64,000 bases of DNA from Bubalus kerabau (lineage: Eukaryota > Chordata > Mammalia > Artiodactyla > Bovidae): contig NC_073646.1 of NCBI RefSeq assembly GCF_029407905.1, positions 16,820,001 through 16,884,000 of the forward strand, in the 5' to 3' direction. How positions within the stretch are numbered: the stretch's first letter is position 1; each line of letters opens with the position of its first letter. The translations under genes and the position numbers were made by a program. This document shows positions 35,609 to 46,381 of this stretch, one piece after another. The notes below the pieces were generated by a model that ran no database searches, was not told the origin of the DNA, and was given only the letters and a program-made list of their open reading frames with translations.

Positions 35609-35625
35609 GTTTTAAAAAAAGAGAG

Positions 35626-36347
35626 AATTCAAATGGCACACACTGAAAGATGTAGATATTTTGCTATTTATTTAAAGGAGTATTTTAAGAGATATTGAAC
35701 TATCTGAAATTGACCAGTAATCAAATTCCAATCATCTGAATGCTTTTCCTCACGGTAGAATGTGATTCTCGGAAACAATTGCACTACCCACCCATTTTTG
35801 CACCTTTTCTGTCTTTTCATTTAGCAGAAAAATAACAACAAAATTGTGCCTTAGCTGTATTTTTTTGTCTAGGGGAGTTTGTTTCTGTCTGACAAAGCAA
35901 AATCTTTTGCAGAAAACAGTGGATGTATTGAATCCTGTATCATACCAAAAACACTGCAGGTGTATATAGATGCTTTCTGTCATACTGTGTTTTCAGATGC
36001 AGAATTTTAAAATTAAAAAAAAAATACTGTCTTTATGGAACAGTAGGTGTGTGACTTTTCAATGATATCTTGCATCTCCATGCCATGCTGTGTTCTCCCC
36101 GCTCCTCTGCACTGTCCTCATGCTGAGACCACCTCTCCTGGGAAATCCTGATGTGTGCACACACTCCCTGACCAAGCCTGCTGTCATCTCTCAACGTAGA
36201 TGACAGTGAGGAAGACTGCCATCTAAAGGGCCAAATGTTTTCTCTAGCCAACTGGCCGGCTGTGTAGCAAACCTGTTTTCCTTTCCTCTTCTCTACACAG
36301 CTAGACTACATTTCCCCCCAAAATTGTGCATTAAATCCATTATATAC
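35626..36347. other. intergenic AT-rich DNA, nothing recognised
   Basis: No SINE, LINE or gene seen. It may still be part of a longer 3' UTR if the 35603 signal is not the last one used. Confidence 0.5.
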
Positions 36348-36454
36348 AAAGACTTGGGGTCCAGCAGTTAGGACTCCATGCTTCCACTGCAGGGGATGCA
36401 GCTTCCATCCCTGGTCAGGAACAAGAATCCTGTGTGCCACGTGCCCCAAAAAAG
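36348..36454 (+). repeat. CHR-type tRNA-derived SINE (short)
   Basis: 'ttggggtccagcagttagga', 'ccactgcaggggatgcagct' and 'atccctggtcaggaacaaga' with an A tail ('gccccaaaaaa'). Confidence 0.82.
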
Positions 36455-36464
36455 GGGGAACACT

Positions 36465-36965
36465 GGGGCTGGCAGAGGAGAACACTGGTTGCCAGAAGGA
36501 AGAGGGTAGGGGGTGGGTGAAATAGGTGGAGGGGACTAAGAGATATAACCCTCCAGTTATATAGTAAATAAGTCACAGGGTGTAATAGACAGCATAAGAA
36601 AGTGAAAGTGGTTGCTCAGTCGTGTCTGACTCTGTGATCCCATGGACTACAGCCCGCCAGGCTCCTCTATCCATGGAATTTTCCAGGCAAGAATACTGGA
36701 GTGGGTAGCCATTCCCTTCTCCAGGCGATCTTTCTGACCCAAGGATCAAAGCCAGGTCTCCCACATTGCAGGCAGATTCTTTACCGTCTCAGTCACCAGG
36801 GAAGCCCTGGATCATAAGAAATGCAGTCAGTAATGTATCCACTTTTGATGGGGACACATGGTTAGTAGAATTAGCATGGTGGTCACTTCATAATGTATGC
36901 AAATGTCAAATCACTCTGTAGTACACCTGAAACTAACATACATCAACTCAATATTTCAGTTTAAA
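36465..36965 (+). repeat. old L1 3' UTR, cut by a Bov-tA
   Basis: 'ggttgccagaaggaagaggg' before and 'gtacacctgaaactaacata' after the SINE are L1 3' UTR landmarks in order. The SINE lies at 36602-36812. Confidence 0.75.
36602..36812 (-). repeat. Bov-tA SINE inside L1
   Basis: 'gttgctcagtcgtgtctgac' to 'agtcaccagggaagccc' reversed. The 9-bp duplication CATAAGAAA is exact at 36593-36601 and 36813-36821. Confidence 0.92.
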
Positions 36966-39294
36966 ACACTAGAATAAAGTAAAAGTAACTGGGTGCTTGG
37001 AGGGCTGCTCCAGTTGAAGTGGGAGCAGAAATAGCCTTTTCAGTGTCTCCCTCTCTCCCACTCCATCAGTCCCTTTGGTGGCTCCAAGGGGGTATGTAGC
37101 CAACAGGTCTCAAAACTCTCACCTCTCACGGAAGCAGCTGGGCCTTTGGTAAAACTGACCGGAGGCCTGGCTGCCAGGTGCTGAGAGTTGTGTTCTAGGC
37201 TGAGTCTTTGAGAATGAGACCAGACAGAATCATTTACCCCTTACCTAAGATGGAATCGAAAGAGTGGAAACTTAGAATTGGTACCCAAAGGAGGTAGGTC
37301 AAGTGTTGGAGACTCTTGAGCCTGTGCCTCCATATTTAGTTGATTTGGTCTGCTGGGAAACCGCCTGCTGCCCAGCTTCTTACAAGAAAATGCTCTCTAA
37401 ATATGATTTTTGATGTTCCTATCTGTGTTAGAGTTCTTTCACTTGGAACCAACAGTAGCCTAACTCAAGGTTAATCAGATGAGGAAACTATTGGCTCCTG
37501 AAATTGCAGAAGGAAACAGTTAAAATGCAAAGGGCAAGGATGAGAGATTCTCCAGGAGACTCAAGACTGGGAACTAGAACCTTGACACTCTTTGTCCACT
37601 TTTGCTCCATTTCTGGTGCTCCCAGTTTGATTCTATTCCCCTCTACAGACAGCCACACCATGTGATAGAGACAGGAGGCCTTAGAAGTCACTCCTTAGCC
37701 TTCAAGCAGCACAGCAGAAAAAATCTATGTCCTTTGTTCTCATTGCCAAAGGAAGTGGTTCCAACAAATCACTGGGGCCAGGCAAACAAGGCACTATCAT
37801 TGGCTGAGTCTGGATCATGTATCTACCCCTGCGGCCAGGTGATTGGGCAAGAAACCGTGATTGGCAGCCCCATCCCAATCACATGGTCAGAATGGAAGAG
37901 GAGCATTTTCCCCAAGGGTGTGCTGAACAGACAAAAACATCAGATGTCCATCCACTGGCCACAGAAACTCCAGGCTCAGGTGGATTCTCAGCTTGCCAGT
38001 CCAGTTCATTCCTGCTCTTCAAATGCCCAAATTGTCTCCACCCAGCTCCTAGCTATCTCCCCAAGGAGAAGGATTCTGGGATTCATTTAAAGGATTCATT
38101 TAAAATGAACAAATCATTTTAAATAGATATCACATAGATGGTTCAGATTTCATCCTCACTTAATTAGTCATGAGACAACATGATGAATCTCTCCTTTTCT
38201 CCTTGTAGTCTGGGCACAGGACTCATTTAAAAGACCCAAGTAACTGCCCTTTGCTAATTATGGTGGATGATTCTTACTTGTATCAAAAAGCAGAGTCTGT
38301 GTGCCTGCAAAGAAGAACATCTTCTCCAAGTTTGTGTAACATCGACCTGCTGGGATCCCAGTCTCTCCTCTGCCCCTGCAGCAGGCACCCAGATCCCCTA
38401 TGCTAGCAAACTCATCCATAATGAGGTGATGGAGCCTTGCTGAATTGGTGTCAATATTCTAAAAATGGGGATGAGGTGGACAGCAATGGTTCACCCAGTG
38501 AAAAGCACTGAAAGCAGATAGACTGATGGGCGTTATGGCAGACTGGGTAGGACTCAGGACAAATATGGGGAGTACTTTTCAAATCACACTGTCGAGCCTG
38601 AATGCCTACCAATTTTCCCGTGCCCCTGACCAAAATAAAGACCCTTCCTCCCAATTTGGAGTCAGATAATCCTGTGTCCAAACACAGATTTCATTATGGA
38701 TTAGTTGAGTCAGATTTGGGTCAAGGTCCCTAACATCTCTGAGCTTCAGTTTACCTATCTATATGGGGATAATAGATACTTACTCATAAAGCTGTTGGGA
38801 GAATTTTAGAAAGACAGTGCATGTGAAATACAAAGCCCACTGTTTACGCATAGGAGGAGCTTAAAAAATGTCAGCTCCTCTTGCCTTCACAACCAAAAGG
38901 TAAAGCTCCTTGAGGGCAAGGGATGATGTCTATATTTTCAGCATGCATTGAGGGGCTTGACACACAAAATGATGTCCCAGTGTGTGATGAAAGAATAAAT
39001 GATCAGGACTGCTACTACTTCCATAATCTCTTTAGGGGCATTTCATTTTGTCTGTCACTACAATTGTTCTCTATTTGAGACTTGATGTCTTCTACTCGTA
39101 AGATGGTATCACCTTGACTTCAAAGATTCAAGTGATATTTTTCAAACGCCCTGAACAAGGGAAACACAGCATTGCCCCCATCTCTTTGGAGATTCTTGGG
39201 GACCCTCAAGTTCAGCTACCACCTAGGCTCTAATTCCACTAAATTGGTTCATTTGACAAATCATTTCTCTATTCTGTGGATTCTTTATTTCAGT
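36966..39294. other. intergenic DNA with old repeats
   Basis: A MIR is seen at 38665-38880 and an L2-like tail at about 38900-39005. The stretch 37400-38100 looks like a diverged ancient repeat but I cannot name it. No gene is recognised. Confidence 0.5.
38665..38880 (+). repeat. MIR SINE
   Basis: 'gagcttcagtttacctatct' and 'aaagctgttgggagaatttt' are diverged MIR landmarks. Confidence 0.65.
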
Positions 39295-40200
39295 TCTAGG
39301 TACTTCTTCTGTAAGCATCTTTGCCATAAACATCTTGGCTGCAAAACATTTTTCCTCACACCTAATCGGCCATAAGGCAATCGTGCTGTGAAAGATAACC
39401 AGTTGACGGTTTTGTTCTAAGTGGTTGACAGTTTTGGTTTCATTTCTCCATTGACATAGAACTTCCATTTTTGCATTCCATCAATCTTAGCCCTCATAAG
39501 AGTCTGTGCAGTGATGAGTAGATGTGGCACTCTTAAAATAGTGGACCGTAATTATGTATATGGACTTGATAGAAAATACTATGATAAAACTTACTGGACA
39601 TGTGAATGAGAGAATGTAAAGTCAGGGCACAGGCTGTGCTAGAAAATGATAATGTCTTTTGCAAATCCTCCAGTGATTTAAAGGTGCAGAGTTGAATCCA
39701 CACCTTCCATAGAACTTTGGAACGTCTATCAGTGGACATGTGACAATCTGCCAAGAACAAAGAGCTTTCTCAACATGATTCAAAACTTGGATGCAAATAT
39801 GCATCCTAGAATTTGGAAGCTGAAGCCTCTGTTAATGAAGAATTTTATCAAAATAGAAAAGTGTGATGCCAAGTGAGGAGACACATCAACAAGCCAAAAA
39901 AAAGTATAAAATTCTATGAATGAAAAACTTGGAAGACAAGTGCTTAGATATAAGAGGCAAAATAAAATCAGTTATTTGCACAGTATTGCCATGAATCTAA
40001 ACACATTTCAAATGGATTCAAATACATTTCAATAAAGCCTTTTTAATTTTTCTACTCATTTTTCATGTTTCATTATGTCCTTTTTAATGCCCTTCTTTTA
40101 TATTTCCTTATTTTCTCTTTTACAACAAAATTGCCTTATGGTCAGTTAGTTATACAGCAAAAATGTTTGTGGCTAAAAAGCTTACAGCAAAAATACCAGA
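39295..40200 (+). mobile_element. fossil Mutator-like (MULE) DNA transposon
   Basis: Imperfect terminal inverted repeats of about 80-95 bp lie at 39295-39388 and 40122-40200; both carry 'gccataaggcaat'-like and 'ctgtaagc'-like blocks in opposite orientation. Between them, 39718-39873 reads on the + strand as W-N-V-Y, then D-N-L-P-R-T, then N-M-H-P-R-I-W-K, the spacing and residues of the C-terminal part of FLYWCH-associated MULE transposases (LPRTNN...H...HP.IWK). After a frame break, 'YKRQNKISYLHSIA' resembles the family's usual C-terminal end. The element is internally deleted and cannot be active. Ricksha is the known mammalian MULE family, but I have not shown this is one. Confidence 0.68.
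39718..39990 (+). pseudogene. MULE transposase C-terminal remnant
   Basis: About 52 open codons from 39718 to the stop at 39874, then a remnant in another frame to about 39990. The residues W-N-V-Y, L-P-R-T and H-P-x-I-W-K are those conserved in MULE transposases near the last catalytic region. The upstream DDE part is not recognisable. Confidence 0.62.
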
Positions 40201-41900
40201 CATACATTTTCTTGTCTCTGTACTATATCACCCCCTAATGAACACCCCAAGCCATCACTACCCCAAAATACTACTGCCAGGCTATGTAAACAGAAGAGTT
40301 TGCCAAAGCTTTCAGGTAAGAAATTGCCTGAGAGTATTTCAAATGATTTAGAATTTAATATCAGATGCTCCCATTCACAAAAGCCCCAAATCCCCGATCA
40401 GCCACCTTCCCACACAACCTCCAGCATCCAGGCATGTGCAGGCCTCCTTCTCTTCCTCTGACTGCCTTCAGGCAACCCTCCCATAAATGCTCTATTATCT
40501 CTTGACCCTCCACCTCTTTGCAGACCAGTCTTTCAGGCCCTCCTCACATTCCACATCTACAGAAAACTCTAAAGGTAAGACTCTCCTTGATTCTAGACAG
40601 ACAGTTTTCTCCTAAGAGGAATGAGCTCTGGAAGCAGCTTCAACAACAATTACTCCAAAGCACTTTTCTCTCTTGGTTGCTCTGATTTAACACACTTCCT
40701 GGCTGCCAAGTGGTATCTGAGCACTTTGGCTCCATTCTTTAGCTAATGCTTTTTCTTTTTCTTTTTGTAAAACCTTTGGAATCTCCCTCACCATCACGGT
40801 AATCTTTTCAGCATGCCTAGATCACATCATGACCGTCTGCTGATTTCGCTGGGCTTGGATGGTGGGCAGGTAAGATGCAAGGGGCCAAAGGAGAACTTGG
40901 ATGAACTCCAGGACCAAGAATCATTCCAAACTAAGAACACTGATGTTTTTGGTTTGGTTCCAGTAAAGTATAGTCCTTCCTACCAACTTTTATTTTCTGA
41001 CCTAGACTATTCATGGCCTGCATCCACAGATTCTGACATTGAGCTTGTCATCAAGGACTCTAGGGTTTGTTCATCTAATATGGGTATTGGCCCAAACTTA
41101 GCTTCAAAGACTGGTAACAGAAGAGGAAGGAACATCAGGGGTGTAAGGGACATGGAACCCTCACTAACTGCCCCCTAACTCAAAGTCAGATCTTTACCCA
41201 GAAACCTAATTGTTCCGTCCCTCAGTGTCAGTGTTCTCCAATAGGCGCTATTATTAGAATATAAGATTTACTATTATAAATAAGATTTATTATTATAAGG
41301 AATTGGCTCCCATGATTATAGAGGCTAAGTCTGCAGATCAGCAGTCAGCCAGCCGAAAACCCAGGAGAACTAATAATGTAAGTTGCAGTCCATGTCCAAA
41401 GGCCTGAGAAGCAGGAGAGTCGATGGTGCAGCTGCAGGTCCACAGGCTGGTGACTCGAAACCCGAGAAGAGCTAATGTCTCAGTACTGGACTGAAGAAAG
41501 GAAAAGACCAATATCCCAGCTCAAAGGATTCAGGCAGGAGGCTTTCCCCCATACGGGCAGGAGGGTCTGTCTTTTTATTCTACTCAGACCTTCAACTGAT
41601 TGAATGAGGTCCACCCACATTAGGGTGAGTGCTTTATTCACTCAATTGAAATATTGATCTTATTCAAGATGCACTCAGAACAATGTTTAATCATGTAACC
41701 AAGACCCTTTGGCCCTGTCAAGTGGAAACAGAATCAACCATCACACTCAGCTTTTCTTTCTTTGTAATGGGCATAATACTGGCCATCTGGAGGCAACACT
41801 GACGCAAATTGAAAAAGCACAAGCGGCTAACATGGGTTTGAGTTCTGACCCTCCTGCTTATCGGTTGCGTGACTTTGAGCTAGTCACTTGACTTTGTGAT
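40201..41900. other. intergenic DNA with ancient repeats and one unassigned open frame
   Basis: The stretch 40813-41178 is an open + frame of 121 codons without a recognised family. From about 41220 to 41750 the order 'ggaattggctcccatgatta', 'ggcctgagaagcaggagagt' and 'gaatgaggtccacccacatt' is a common ancient mammalian repeat that I do not name. Confidence 0.45.
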
Positions 41901-41930
41901 AGAGCTTTTTAATTTCAAGAAAGAAAGGAA

Positions 41931-42060
41931 AAGTGAAGCAAAAGTCGCTCAGTCGTGTCCGACTCTTTGCAACCCCATGGGTTATGGAGTCCATGGAATT
42001 CTCCAGGCCAGAATACTGGAGTGGGTAGCCTTTCCCTTTTCTAGGGGATCTTCCCAACCT
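41931..42060 (-). repeat. truncated BOV-A2/Bov-tA unit
   Basis: 'gtcgctcagtcgtgtccgac' to 'tctaggggatcttcccaacc' reversed. It is followed by a GAAA-rich tract. Confidence 0.88.
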
Positions 42061-42150
42061 GAAGAAAGGAAAGAAAAGAAGGGGAGAAAGAAAAGAAAAC
42101 AGAGGTAGAGAGAAAGAGAGAGAGATGGAAAGTGGGAGAGAGAAAAGGAG
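42061..42150. repeat. GA/GAAA-rich simple repeat
   Basis: 'gaagaaaggaaagaaaagaa' and related purine-only units run for about 90 bases. Confidence 0.85.
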
Positions 42151-42204
42151 AAGCAGATTATCTTATCTGCCTCACCTACTAGTTAAGCTTTTACGTAAGG
42201 TTAG

Positions 42205-42375
42205 TTCAGTGCCTCTCAACAATGGCCACACAATGGAATTACCTGGGGAGGGTTTTTTAATGCTGCTCAGGCCACATTCTAGACCAATTAAATCAGGAGA
42301 TGGGACCCATGCATCAGTAATCAGTAAAGCTCCCTGGTGATTCTAATGTGCAGTCAAGGTTGAGAACCTCTAGAT
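42205..42375 (+). repeat. MER20/MER5-type hAT relic
   Basis: 'cagtgcctctcaacaatggc' and 'cagtcaaggttgagaacctc' form the two inverted ends; 'ggtgattctaatgtgcagtc' is inside. Confidence 0.75.
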
Positions 42376-42550
42376 TAAATCTGTGAAACTTTTCCCCAAA
42401 TGTTGGGAATTATCATTATCACCCTATGCTTATGTCAGCCCTTCATGTAGTAAGAAGAAATCTCCCGTTTTGAGACTTTACACGTATATACCAGTGCCCC
42501 ACGTTGTTCAAATCAGAGACATAAGGATAAAAGTGAGGTTTATGGTATTA

Positions 42551-42587
42551 ACTACACTTGATCTTAACCAAAAGGCCGAGAAGCAAT
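42551..42587 (-). pseudogene. RNU2: U2 snRNA 5' fragment (nucleotides 1-37)
   Basis: On the minus strand these 37 bases match the 5' end of U2 small nuclear RNA at 35 of 37 positions by my count (both differences are C to T). They include GCTTCTCGGCCTTTTGG and AAGATCAAGTGTAGT, that is, stem I and the start of the branch-point pairing region. The rest of U2 is absent, so it cannot give a working snRNA. Three bases downstream on the + strand a BovB fragment starts in the opposite orientation. Confidence 0.9.
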
Positions 42588-42589
42588 CT

Positions 42590-42889
42590 TAAAGGAAATC
42601 AGTCCTGGTTGTTCTTTGGAAGGACTGATGTTGAAGCTGAAACTCCAATATTTTGGCCACCTGATGCAAAGAGCTGACTCATTTGAAAAGACCCTGATGT
42701 TGGGAAAGATTGAAGGCAGGAGGAGAAGGGGTCAACAGAGGATGAGATGTTAGATGGCATCACGGACTCAATGGACATGAATTTGGGTAAACTCCAGGAG
42801 TTGGTGATGGACAGGGAGGCCTGGCATGCTGCAGTTCATGGGGTTGCAAAGAGTCGTACACGACTGAGCAACTGAACTGAACTGATACC
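42590..42889 (+). repeat. BovB LINE 3' end
   Basis: 'gaaatcagtcctggttgttc', 'ggccacctgatgcaaagagc', 'ggacagggaggcctggcatg' and the tail 'actgaactgaactgatac' are BovB 3' end landmarks. It is 5'-truncated and directly abuts the U2 fragment. Confidence 0.93.
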
Positions 42890-43652
42890 TTATTTTATTC
42901 TGCTTCACTTTATTGCACTTCACAGATATTGAATATTTTTAAAATTGAAAGTTTGAAGCAACCGTCCATCAAATAAGGCTACCAAATCATTTTTCCAACA
43001 GCATTTGCTCACTTCATGTCTTTGTGTCACATCTTGGTAATTCTCATGATATTTCAAGATTTTTCATTATTATTATATTTGTGATGATAACCTGTGATCA
43101 GTGATCTTTGATGTTACTAGTACAACTCACTGAAGGCTCAGATAATATTAGGCATTTTTAGCAATAAAATATATTTTAATTAGGATATACACATTATTTT
43201 TTAAGCATAGTGCTATTATCGCTCACTTAATAGACTACTACTGCTGCTTCTGCTGCTAAGTCGCTTCAGTCTTGTCTGACTCTGTGACCCCATAGATGGC
43301 AGCCCACCAGGCTCCCCTGTCCCTGGGGTTCTCCAGGCAAGAACATTGGAGTGGGTTGCCATTTCCTTCTCCAACGCATGCAAGTGAAAAGTGAAAGTGA
43401 TTTCGTTCAGTCGTGTCCAACTCCTAGCAACCCCATGGACTGCAGCCTACCATGCTCCTCCATCCATGGGATTTGCCAGGCAAGAGTACTGGAGTGGGGT
43501 GCCATTGCCTTCTCCAATAGACTACATGATAATATAAACATAACTTTTTATGCACTGAGAAACCAAAAGTTTGTATGACTTATTTATTATAATATTCACT
43601 TTATTGCAGTAGCTTGGAGCTGAACCTGCAATATCTCTGAGGCATGCCTCTG
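42890..43652 (+). mobile_element. internally deleted Tigger1-like DNA transposon, cut by BOV-A2
   Basis: The left end ('attctgcttcactttattgc', 'catttttccaacagcatttg') and the right end ('ggcatttttagcaataaaat', 'ttcactttattgcagtagct', 'aatatctctgaggcatgcct') match the ends of Tigger1 as I know them from mammals. Nearly the whole transposase region is missing between about 43110 and 43130. The ends are inverted repeats ('cactttattgca'). A BOV-A2 is inserted in the right half. Confidence 0.8.
43239..43515 (-). repeat. BOV-A2 SINE (two units) inside the Tigger1-like element
   Basis: It begins with (CTG)-rich tail sequence 'ctgctgcttctgctgctaag' and ends 'gccattgccttctcc'. The 10-bp duplication AATAGACTAC is exact at 43229-43238 and 43516-43525. 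Confidence 0.94.
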
Positions 43653-43849
43653 TCAGGCCAGCACCCCATACCATCCCCCAGAATGAAAGCAATGGAAATT
43701 TGGATCCTGGAGAAAGTTGCAAGGCAAACTTTCCAAGAGGAAGAGGTCCAAGAAGCCTCACTTTAGGAGGTGGAGATAATAAGAGACCTTTCCATGTCCC
43801 CCTCACTCTCAAAAGATGACTTTTTCTTCTGACCAGAATATTCAAATCT

Positions 43850-44035
43850 AGGGAGACAGGAAATATATTAGTTGCTGCCCAGGGCTGGACGTATGGGCTG
43901 GGTTAGAAGATGGTGATACCTAAAGGTTACCATTTCTTTTTGAGGTGATGGAAATGTTCTAAAATGGACTGTGGTGAGGATTTTTACACATGAGTGAATA
44001 CACTAAAACCACTGAATGGTTGAGTTCTATAGTGT
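43850..44035 (+). repeat. L1 3' UTR relic
   Basis: 'gttgctgcccagggctggac' and 'aatgttctaaaatggactgt' are L1 3' region landmarks. Confidence 0.6.
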
Positions 44036-44045
44036 GTGACCTATA

Positions 44046-44235
44046 TCTAGCTCAGCTGGTAAAGAATCTGCCTGCAACGTGGAAGACCTGGGTTTGATCC
44101 ATGGGTCTGGAAGATCCCCTAGAGAAGGGAATGGTTACCCACTCCAGTATTCTGGCCTGGAGAATTCCATGGATTGTATAGTCCATGGGATCACGAAGAG
44201 TCAGACACGATTGAGCAGCTTTCACTATCACTTAT
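44046..44235 (+). repeat. Bov-tA SINE
   Basis: 'tctagctcagctggtaaaga' to 'gattgagcagctttcactat'. Confidence 0.9.
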
Positions 44236-44301
44236 ATCTCATGCTGTTTCTTTTTTTAAAGATGAACTTTTTTCATATTAGTAGAGAATGCAGGGTGGTG
44301 C

Positions 44302-44524
44302 TTCCCAGGTGGCTTGGGCTTCCCAGGTGGCTCAGCAGTAAAGAATCTGCAATGCAGGAGACACAGATTTGATCCCTGAGTCAGGAAATTCCTGGAGAAG
44401 GAAATGGCAATCCACTCCAATATTATTGCCTAGGAAATTCCATGGACAGAGGAGCCTGGCAGGCTACAGTCCATGGGTTCACAAAAGAGTTGGACACAAC
44501 TTCATGACTAAGCAACAACAACAA
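44302..44524 (+). repeat. Bov-tA SINE with a repeated 5' start
   Basis: 'cttcccaggtggcttgggct' is followed at once by a second start 'tcccaggtggctcagcagta'. The tail is (CAA)n. Confidence 0.9.
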
Positions 44525-44574
44525 TGGAGAATATAGAAGCATCAGATGGAAATGCTGCTTGACATTAAGTCATG

Positions 44575-44730
44575 TATTCATTTGATTATTGTTTACTGAC
44601 CTCAGAACATAAGCTTCATGAGGACAGAAGCTTTGTTTCATTCACCAGTAGTTCTCCAGAGTCCTAAACAGAGCCTGACACATAGCAGATGCTTGGAAAA
44701 GATTTGATGAATGAATGAATGAATGAACAT
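44575..44730 (+). repeat. L2-like LINE tail
   Basis: 'gaggacagaagctttgtttc', 'agagcctgacacatagcaga' and (GAAT)n at the end are the L2 3' tail order. Confidence 0.6.
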
Positions 44731-45449
44731 CTTGACCAAGCTTACCAGTCTCTGAAGCAAATCTTCTCCTTGTTCTAATGGAATAAGTGTCCTTCCTCCT
44801 TGCAAAGGTCTCTGGGGTGACACTGTCTTCCATAAGAGTAACTGGAGGAGATTTCCCCAATAACCTATGCCACTGGCATCATGCAGAACCCTGATTCCCA
44901 GAAGGCCCCAGATCCAACCATCACACCAGGATGGTCCTCTTCCATTTGACACTATCCATTTTAAACCAGCTAAGTCAGCACCAATTAACACTCATTAATC
45001 TAATTTTCATGAAATTGGACAAGAAGACCCAGAAGTTCACACTGCAGAACAAATTACTGGAAACCAGAGTGAAATACCTCTTCTGGCTTAGTAGCATGCT
45101 AAGATGTAAAGGGCCCTTCCAGTGGGAATTGGAAAGCAGGTACAGTTCAAGGTCACCTTGCATGCAGATTGCTGCCTTACCATCATCAGAGGCTTGAGAA
45201 ATGAAAGGTCTTGTAATAGAAGCCCTTTCAGTCTCGTTGGAACTGGAGCATAGTGAATCAATCACAGCACCCTTTCTGGCTGGTAATTCCTGGTGCCTGT
45301 CTGTACGTATATGTCCTTTCATCCAACCTTGAGATTTGAGGAAGAATGGAATCTTCCATCTGATGAGTGAGAACATGAAGGCAAAGAGGATCAGCTTATG
45401 ACTCGTTTATGGACCCAGAATCAGTAAAGGAGTCCTTGCAGTAAAATAG

Positions 45450-45665
45450 CTAAGCCTGTGAATTTTGAAGTCATCCCCAAGTTTGAGTACTAACTTTGCC
45501 AATCTCTCTCTGACCTTAGGCCATCTATTGATCTCTAAGCCTCAGTTCTCTCATCTACAAATTAAGTAGCAACTACAAATTGACTTCCCAGCGCTAAATA
45601 AGATAACACATATAAAACATTTATCACAGAGCCCAGCAAAAAGTATATTCTCAATAAGTGTTAGC
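45450..45665 (+). repeat. MIR SINE
   Basis: 'ctaagcctcagttctctcat' with 'aaataagataacacatataa' and 'attctcaataagtg' follow MIR order. Confidence 0.7.
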
Positions 45666-46049
45666 TTAAAAAGAAACCATGCAGGCTCTTTCTATCCTAC
45701 ATTTTGTGAAAAACTTCAATATACCATGTTCTGATCAATAATCATCCCAAGCCTTCACTTCCCTAATTCCTCCTGAATGAACCTCAGCTCAGATAATAAG
45801 ATGGGCATTAAATCCATGATGCATACAAACCTTCATCTGACATTTTCTGAAGGGTGAATAGATGGATGGATGATTGAGAATCAGTCACTGAATTACTGAA
45901 TGAATGGGGAGGCAAATGGATGAGTGGCTAACAAAACTAAGGAATTAATTAATATACAACCTCTGTGTGCCATATAAAGGCCCTTACTTGGATTTTATTT
46001 CAGGTCTGCTCAATTGTCACATTCCCAATATTTTCCATGATATTTTTAT

Positions 46050-46076
46050 GTCATATATATATATATATATATATGA
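46050..46076. repeat. (TA)n microsatellite
   Basis: About 11 TA units. It lies in old repeat sequence. Confidence 0.9.
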
Positions 46077-46214
46077 CTTTTATATTTTTATTGCCTGTCT
46101 CCTCCTACTAGAATGTAATCTTCAAGAAGGCAGGGATTTTTGCCTATTTTATTTACTTTGGTGCCTTCAGCACCAAGCATAGTGTCTAACAAATAGAAAA
46201 ACCTAACCCTGGAT

Positions 46215-46348
46215 TTGGAGAAGGACATGGCAACCCACTCCAGGATTCTTGCCTGGAGAATCCCATGGACAGAGGAGCCTGGTGGGCTACAGTCCATGAG
46301 ATTATGAAGAGTCAGACATGACTAAAGTGACTTAGCACACATGCACGC
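46215..46348 (+). repeat. BOV-A2 monomer
   Basis: 'tggagaaggacatggcaacc' to 'gtgacttagcacacatgcac'. The duplication AACCCTGGAT is exact at 46205-46214 and 46349-46358. Confidence 0.93.
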
Positions 46349-46381
46349 AACCCTGGATAAATATTTGTTAAAGGTACGATG

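Larger units (their letters stand above)
29839..35625 (+). other. XYLT1: probable XYLT1 3' untranslated region
   Basis: About 5.8 kb following the stop holds no recognisable SINE, LINE or BovB copy, in sharp contrast with both sides. It becomes AT-rich from about 35,200 and reaches AATAAA at 35603. The human gene also has a long 3' UTR, as I recall. Possible earlier poly(A) signals are AATAAA at 32891-32896 and 34352-34357. It carries a small TCTA tract (31619-31640) and a CT-rich tract (34401-34447). The extent is inferred; no transcript evidence is available here. Confidence 0.6.
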
